Below are positions 56,927 to 64,000 of a DNA stretch of 64,000 bases, piece by piece. The stretch spans positions 20,575,001 to 20,639,000 of the forward strand of contig CM045733.1 in assembly GCA_024760905.1 (NCBI GenBank), read 5' to 3'. The stretch comes from Plotosus lineatus. Lineage: Eukaryota; Chordata; Actinopteri; Siluriformes; Plotosidae. Within the stretch, counting starts at the first letter, position 1. The number at the start of each line of letters is the position of its first letter. The notes below the pieces were generated by a model, which was not told the DNA's origin, ran no database searches, and was given only the letters and a program-made list of their open reading frames with translations. Made by a program: the position numbers and the translations under genes.

Positions 56927-57206
56927 GCCAGTAGTGTAGTGGTTAGGGTGCTGCGCTCCTGATCGGGAGGTTGTGAGTTGGTATCCCACTGAGACCCTCA
57001 CTGTGCTAAGACCCCTGGGCAAGATCTCAACCACAAGTGTGCCTCTGTTCACCCAGTAGTATAAATGGGTACCAGTAAAAATATACTGGGAAGGTAACCT
57101 GCAATGGACTAGCATCCCATCCAGGAGGAGTTCAACTCCTGGTCACTTCACGCTACAGAAACCGGGGATAAGCACGAAGCTCGGGTGTAAAAACCCAACA
57201 AACAAA
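56927..57206 (+). mobile_element. SINE-C
   Basis: GCCAGTAGTGTAGTGGTTAG head, TGTGCTAAGACCCCTGGGCA, ATACTGGGAAGGTAACCTGC, ending CGGGTGTAAAAACCCAAC. A SINE-B-like tail follows to 57300 (CCCTAACAGAATTAAGCGGT TTGGC). Confidence 0.83.
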
Positions 57207-57300
57207 GACATGAATGTGAATGCCCAGTGTTGGCTGAGATAAGCTCCAGCCTTCCCGTGACCCTAACAGAATTAAGCGGTTTGGCAAATGAGTGAGTGAA

Positions 57301-57954
57301 ATAACATTAACCTCGAGTCAGTTTGGAGCTGATAATGTCAAGTGTTGGTATAATATACTGAAAACCCATTTAAATATCTTTGCATATGAATGGTGATATA
57401 TGCACATTTCCCCAATGATTATTCATTTATTCATATTAACTTGTCTTTTCTTGTTGAGAATAATACATGTGCTTTTATGCTATTTTTATTGTACTTATAT
57501 ATTTGTATATTCATATTTTTAGAGTTATATTGTTCCAGCCTTCTCTTAACACAAAGTTCCAGTTTTGCTGTGCCAAATAAATACTGCTGATTGCACTGGG
57601 ATTATCATACTGTGATTTCTCTTGTTAATATAAGACTCTCTATATAATAAAATTTAAATATAATCGGGTTTGATCAACATTTCCAATTTCTCAAATTCTC
57701 TGGTTTCTTCCCAACTACCAAAAACACACCAGTTAATGAACTGCCAAATATGAATTGCCCCAGGTGTAAACAAGTCTGTCAAGTTGTGTGCATGTCAAAC
57801 CTGGTGGTGTGCAATGGGTTGGTATTATTTTGAGAGGGTATTTCCAAATCAGACGCAAATCACACCCAGTGTTCCATCGATAGTCTCCCCCATCATGATG
57901 TTTTATATATAAAACACAAAATATGGAACTGTAGTCTCTGATATCTGTCTATTT
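57301..57954. other. No gene seen
   Basis: AT-rich, apparently single-copy. Confidence 0.45.
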
Positions 57955-57959
57955 ATCTA

Positions 57960-59170
<1,211 letters not shown>

Positions 59171-59238
59171 TATATATACATAAATTTAAAAAAAAACTTT
59201 CAATAATACTTTGGTCCTACTATCTTAAACTGACATTG

Positions 59239-59273
59239 TATGTATGTATGTATGTATATATGTATGTATGTAT

Positions 59274-59305
<32 letters not shown>

Positions 59306-59306
59306 G
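59239..59306 (+). repeat. (TATG)n/(TA)n microsatellite
   Basis: TATG units then TA units at the left edge of P3 copy 2. Confidence 0.92.
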
Positions 59307-60058
59307 TGTGTGTACATTAACATTAATAATACTGTAATTAATAATAAAACAAGAATAAACAAGAAGTCAAAATAACCCTTCTGATCATCGACTGCAGCAA
59401 AGGTGTCACATGGGCATGCATGAGGTTGTGCGTAACAGAGAAGAAGGAGGAGAATTTTGTGCATGTGCACGCTACGAATGCCAGTGAAGAAAGGCTCGTG
59501 GTGAGTTCCCACTAGGCCAGTGCTTCTCAAATAGTGGGGCACCCCCCATTGGGGGACGCAGTGTGATACCAGGGGGGGCACATATGGGGGAACATGGTTT
59601 TTTGCCATACTGTACTAGATTTAAGTGTAATTATAGTGTAGGAAACAGTGAGAGTGCCACTGCCAGTGACTATCGAGGATGTGCAATTACACTAGGTGGC
59701 AGTGGCGTTCTCACTGTGTTCCCTATGGTGTAGGGGGAAAGCACCAAGCAAATGATATGAAGTGCAGTAAACCCTATTTATAGTTGCATGTGAGGCACGG
59801 GGGGGCTTGAAATGTTTTTTTTGCTTACTATAGGGGGCATCACAGAAAATAATTGAGAAGCACTGCACAAGGCATTCTCAGAGTGTGGTGGAGTACAAGC
59901 AGAAGAATACAAGGCTAATTGGCCGAGAAAAGCCATTTCCCAAACAGAGCTCGTAAATCAAAATTTTGCTCATTGGATGGGGCAGATTTTTGATGGGATC
60001 AAAGCTCATATCATGGACAATTCATTATAAAAGACATTCATAAGTCAAGGTAACACTG
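59307..60058 (+). mobile_element. Tigger-like element P3, copy 2, carrying hAT 4
   Basis: Matches copy 1 on both sides of the nested hAT (for example GTACATTAACA..AATAAT and AAAGCCATTTCCCAA) and ends CATAAGTCAAGGTAACACTG then TA. Its left end is replaced by the TA microsatellite. Confidence 0.8.
59518..59865 (+). mobile_element. hAT element 4 inside P3 copy 2
   Basis: CAGTGCTTCTCAAATAGTGG to ATAATTGAGAAGCACTG; target copies CACTAGGC (59510-59517) and CACAAGGC (59866-59873). Same site as in P3 copy 1. Confidence 0.9.
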
Positions 60059-60075
60059 TAAATATTGTATATATA

Positions 60076-60936
60076 CAGGGATCCCTCACTACTCTCTGTT
60101 TCAATTCATGCGGCTTCAGTGCATTGCGTTTTTTTTTTTTTTTTTAATATTCACCGAATTGAAAAATAAGGAAATTAAGGAAGAGTAAAGGAAAAAGTTA
60201 AGGAAAATGGCACAGAAACAAGGCCAATTATGCAACAAAAAAAAAAAAAAACACCCTAAACAAACACAAAACAAAAAACAACCCAAATCCTCCCATCGAA
60301 ACTAGTTACATTTTTGTGAGGTGCACATCTGAGTGCGTGCACACGCATCTGCACACGTGCGTGTGTGCTTGTCTGTATGGGTGTGTATTTATATTTTATT
60401 TAGAGCAGGCACTGGAGTACAGAGAATGGTAGTCACCATAAAGGTGAGGGGAAATATGAAAGCCAAAATTACAAAGGGGAACTTCGTAGCGGGAACTGGT
60501 CAAGCATGAAGCTGAGAAGCAGGAGCCAGAGAGATCACGGGGAAATGGGATGGCATGGAGGGAACAATCTTCTAGCGCTGGAGGAGCGATGCCAATCATC
60601 TTTATAGCCTGGTGATAACTGAGTGGAATCAGGTGTGCTGCCCACCAGTGAGCCACACCCCTCACCAGAGCCTACAGTGCATAAGAAGAGACAAGAGTGT
60701 TAACAGCTGCAAATTTCAAAGCCACTCCCAACACAGACCATAACAATTTATATTTTATGCATTATTTTTTTTTTATGTTTAATTGTTATTATAAGCATTT
60801 ATAGTGTTGAATATGCATCTATTGATATTATATACACATATACGTATCTGTCAGTCGGGGGTCAATCCTACTTTGCAAAATTTGATGGTCACGGGGATCT
60901 CGGTCCCAATTAATCACGGAAAGTGAGGGATCCCTC
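60076..60936 (-). mobile_element. Tigger-like MITE P1, copy 4, with an insertion
   Basis: CAGGGATCCCTCACTACTCT to AAGTGAGGGATCCCTC, TA on both sides; reversed relative to copies 1-3. A 346-bp unrelated segment (60400-60745) lies inside between ATTTATATTTTAT repeats. Confidence 0.82.
60400..60745. mobile_element. Unidentified insertion in P1 copy 4
   Basis: Flanked by 13-bp ATTTATATTTTAT (60387-60399, 60746-60758), which other P1 copies have once. No family recognised; phrases such as GGTGTGCTGCCCACCAGTGA resemble fish LTR or leader sequence. Confidence 0.4.
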
Positions 60937-60938
60937 TA

Positions 60939-60946
<8 letters not shown>

Positions 60947-60991
<45 letters not shown>
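60947..60991 (+). repeat. (TA)n then poly-T
   Basis: TA tract followed by about 28 T (60992-61020). Confidence 0.93.
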
Positions 60992-61023
<32 letters not shown>

Positions 61024-61073
61024 ACATGAAAGTAACTACATGTAAACCTGGAGCAGGTCACTTTGGAGCACGG

Positions 61074-61075
61074 GC

Positions 61076-61108
<33 letters not shown>

Positions 61109-61141
61109 CTGGAGTGTGTGTGTGTGTGTGTGTGTGTGTGC
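61074..61141 (+). repeat. (GA)n and (TG)n microsatellites
   Basis: GAGA block with one GC interruption, then a TG block from 61116. Confidence 0.93.
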
Positions 61142-61341
61142 ATTATTTAAATAGATTTTACTGTGATTTATTTTGATTCTCAGTGGACTTGTTTTGCCTG
61201 TAATTCTGAAAAGAACACATAAAAATCCCAGATTGCTTCTCCCTCACACATCTGTGCCTTTGCTGTCTTTTTTGCCTTGTCACAAAGGCTGGCTCAGCAT
61301 TCCTGGGTAGCCAGCAGATCTTTTTCAGTCACCACCTTTGC

Positions 61342-61344
<3 letters not shown>

Positions 61345-61383
<39 letters not shown>
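61345..61383 (+). repeat. (TC)n microsatellite
   Basis: About 19 TC units. Confidence 0.94.
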
Positions 61384-61385
<2 letters not shown>

Positions 61386-61522
61386 CTTCTCCAGGTTTAC
61401 TGCAGTCTTCGTCACAAGAAAAATATAGACAGCAGTAAGGTTATTTTAAAAAGCGGTAGAGATGTCATAGACATGGGACATGTACTTGGGCCTGCCTCAA
61501 ATAGAGTCTAGTTGTTACAGTT

Positions 61523-61526
<4 letters not shown>

Positions 61527-61569
<43 letters not shown>

Positions 61570-61571
61570 TC
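61527..61571 (+). repeat. (TC)n microsatellite
   Basis: About 21 TC units with one TTTC interruption. Confidence 0.94.
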
Positions 61572-61599
61572 TACTTTCTGAACTTTTCCTGCATTCCCC

Positions 61600-62035
61600 A
61601 ACATTCCTTGCACCATTCTATTTCACATGATCAGGACTTCTGTCAGCTGATCACAGCACACCTGATGCTAATCAAACTGATTAGCAACACTATCTGAGGA
61701 CTCTGTTTTGACATGCTGTCTGTAATGTACAGTACAGTATACGCATGTATGTCTCTATTGGTTGACTGATTGATTGATTGATTTGTTTGTTGGTTTGTTG
61801 TTTCACTTTGTACATTATTTCTGTTTTCAGGTTTTGCTCGTAACATGTGATTTTTGATTGCCTTTTAGGGTTTATTTACTGTTATGTCCCTCGTATCCTG
61901 TTTGAACAACCGGTTCACCAGTGTCTGTTTAATATTTTGGATTGTTTGGTTTGATTTTGACTGGCTTGCATCATTAAACCCTTCAGAAAATGCATCAGCA
62001 CTGTTCCCTGCTGCAGTCACTTTGGGACAATAGTC
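61600..62035 (+). other. LTR-like sequence, low confidence
   Basis: GTCAGCTGATCACAGCACAC..GATTAGCAACAC near the start and TTTGATTTTGACTGGCTTGC..ATTAAACCCTTC near the end have the style of fish LTRs (leader and poly-A region). No ends or coding part identified. Confidence 0.25.
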
Positions 62036-62207
62036 TTTTCCACCAAATAATTTTAGAATCCATTTTCTAAATTAACATTGCCTCATGGATGACAAATGAA
62101 TAAATTAAGATATTCAAGGGAAACTAATATAACTAATCTCTGCTAAAGGCAAAGTTAGATGTAATACTCAAATCTGTACACATAGCTAATAATGTATAAA
62201 TCGATGA

Positions 62208-62330
62208 CAAAGTGACTAGCACTGTTGCCTCACACCAAGAAGGTTCTTGAGTCAAATCTCATAGATGACCTGCATGAGTGTTCCAGTCCAAAGACATGTA
62301 CATTAAGCCACCTGGCTCCTCCCAACTCCT
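62208..62330 (+). mobile_element. SINE-B fragment
   Basis: AAGTGACTAGCACTGTTGCC, AAGGTTCTTGAGTCAAATC, GTCCAAAGACATG. Diverged. Confidence 0.5.
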
Positions 62331-62339
62331 CATAGGTCC

Positions 62340-62592
62340 TCATCCATTTTCTGAACTGATTAACCCTAGTTAGGGTCACAAGGAGGTTGGCGTCCATCTC
62401 AGCCGACTCGGGGCGAGGGCAGAGTACACCCTGAACAGCTCACCAGGCCATCGCAGGGTAGAATCACACTGACAGCTATTCAGCTTACTCTTTACAAAAG
62501 TCAGCAATGGTTCATGTGCAGCCTCTCACCATAGACAGTGCAAAATATGACTGACCTTTAATAACCCAGTTCGCTGCACTGGGGGTGTACAG
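62340..62592 (-). mobile_element. SINE-A, tail a, head missing
   Basis: CATTTTCTGAACTGATTAAC to TAACCCAGTTCGCTGCACTG. Confidence 0.8.
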
Positions 62593-62670
62593 AGATGTAG
62601 CCCTGATAGATCAATCGTACAAATAATGAATGGATGAATTAGCAAGCAAAGGAAAATTGAGATATTTGTC

Positions 62671-63037
62671 CAGGGATCCCTCACTACTTCGTGCTTCAGT
62701 TTCTGCGGCTTCAGTGCATTGTGGATTTTTTTTAAATATTCAGAGAAAATTTTAAAAATAAGGAAATTATAGGAAAATGCAGCAAAACAAGGCCAATTAT
62801 CCCCCCAAAAAAAACAGACAAAGAAAAACAATAAAAACAACCCGACAAAACTACTGACATTTTTATGTGAGTTGTGCGTCTGTATGTGTGTGTATTTATA
62901 TTCAGTCAGTCAAGGAGGGGTTGATCGTACTTAGCGGAATTCAGCGGTCCCTGGTGTGTGTGTGTGTGTGTGGGGGGGGGGGGTCCTATACATATATATA
63001 TCGGTCCCCATTAATCGCGGAAAGTGAGGGATCTCTG
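62671..63037 (-). mobile_element. Tigger-like MITE P1, copy 5
   Basis: CAGGGATCCCTCACTACTTC to AAGTGAGGGATCTCTG. 367 bp, reversed like copy 4. The flanking dinucleotides are TC and GA rather than TA. Confidence 0.8.
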
Positions 63038-63059
63038 GATTTGTATGTGTAAATTGCTG

Positions 63060-63780
63060 TATGTGAGTTTCCTAATTATAGTAGGCTTCACTCAGAAGTG
63101 GTTCTCACCGCAGTTCAGAAACATAACAACACGGCAGCCAGATGGTGAGGCGCGGTTTTGAGAACCGGAGTGAAATTTCAAACATTTTGAAAATCTTATA
63201 GTTTATGACAGTCAGCATCAGCCAACGATGAACAACCATTATGAAGATGATGTCACTGTGATTCAAAATGGTTTGAGACTGACAGCAGACTCATCCCCCC
63301 ATGTGAAAGCTACTTAAGTGAGTCCATTTCAATTCCAGAGGTCATAAAATCTGAATTAGAAATCTCATAAACGAATGATATGTGGAACAAGAGGGCTCAG
63401 GTGCCCTGGCCTTCCCTGGGCTTGTGTAGTCATACTAAATCACAAGTTTTTAATGATTCTTGCATTTAAAATGGTTCATAAAGCATTCCTTAAGCGTTTA
63501 AGTCACCATTTATTCTCTGTAGGGTTTTATTTTGCACCTTTGTAGGATCTCCATTGGTATAACTGGAGAACTAAATTTTATCCAGGAACCAAAACAATAT
63601 GAGAAGTGGACTTTTTGGTACTTTTCCAACTTTATGTAGTGCTCGCAGAATATTTGCACTTGATTATTTGATATTGATGATAATTAAAGAATTATTGGGA
63701 CCCTTAAAAAATATGCGTAGAACTGATTGTATTGATAATGTAAAACGAGATATTGTATATAAGTTATTATTTTGTAGCCT
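63060..63780. other. No gene seen
   Basis: AT-rich, apparently single-copy. Confidence 0.45.
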
Positions 63781-63788
63781 GACATTTA

Positions 63789-64000
63789 CAGATGCTCCCC
63801 GACTTACGTTCATTCTTTTTACATATTTTTCGATTTTACGTTTAAAAAAAAAAAAAAATTATAAGTTGAGTTTAGCGTGCTCTCTGCACGTAGTATGAGA
63901 CATACCTACATAGTACACTGATGTAATATGCTACTGATGCATGACGCTGTGTCCATTATTTACAAACAACAGACTGAATGTGCCCTCCATCTTCCCAGTT
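63789..64000 (+). mobile_element. Tigger-like MITE P2, copy 2, cut by the window end
   Basis: CAGATGCTCCCCGACTTACG after TA (63787-63788), as at 12805. The right end lies outside the window. Confidence 0.6.

Overview
The window looks like animal nuclear DNA, most probably from a ray-finned fish. It holds one spliced vertebrate gene embedded in a dense patchwork of fish-type transposable elements: tRNA-derived SINEs, RTE, Rex1-like and L1 LINEs, Tc1 elements, hAT elements and pogo/Tigger-like MITEs. There are long TG, TA and CT microsatellites and no bacterial, plasmid or phage signals. The species cannot be named from the sequence.

Host gene. IFRD1 (interferon-related developmental regulator 1, also PC4/Tis7) lies on the minus strand. 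I assembled all twelve coding exons, 36846 down to 25833. Every intron has GT-AG ends and the phases join into a 430-residue protein. Upstream are a TATA box, a bZIP-like site, an E-box and an inverted CCAAT box (about 37049-37113). The predicted leader carries a 40-codon upstream ORF (37000-36878) ending 31 nt before the IFRD1 start. Intron 6 (6 kb) is filled with a Rex1-like LINE, a mariner-like remnant and a SINE. A weak candidate for the last exon of a convergent plus-strand gene sits at 23419-23578.

Layout. 1-3.2 kb: RTE fragments and a SINE cluster in a TATAA array. 3.2-10 kb: mostly single-copy-looking sequence with SINEs and a 430-bp TG/TCTG tract. 10-12 kb: RTE endonuclease half between inverted repeats, then a Tc1 remnant. 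12.4-18.7 kb: an L1 ORF2 tail broken by at least seven nested insertions, several with clean target-site duplications. 18.7-23.3 kb: SINEs, a TTCCG-rich MITE, a Rex1-like fragment, and a SINE holding a hAT. 23.4-37.1 kb: candidate exon, IFRD1 and its promoter. 37.3-64 kb: no host gene recognised; five LINE types, Tigger-like MITEs, hATs, SINEs and microsatellites.

How the parts relate. The main SINE (SINE-A) has two kinds of 3' end. One matches sequence from both the 5' and 3' ends of the RTE LINE found in the same window. The other resembles the 3' end of a second LINE. This suggests the SINEs borrowed the LINE machinery. Two Tigger-like elements carry the same hAT insertion with the same duplicated target, so they amplified as a composite. 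All large ORFs outside IFRD1 are transposon or microsatellite ORFs.
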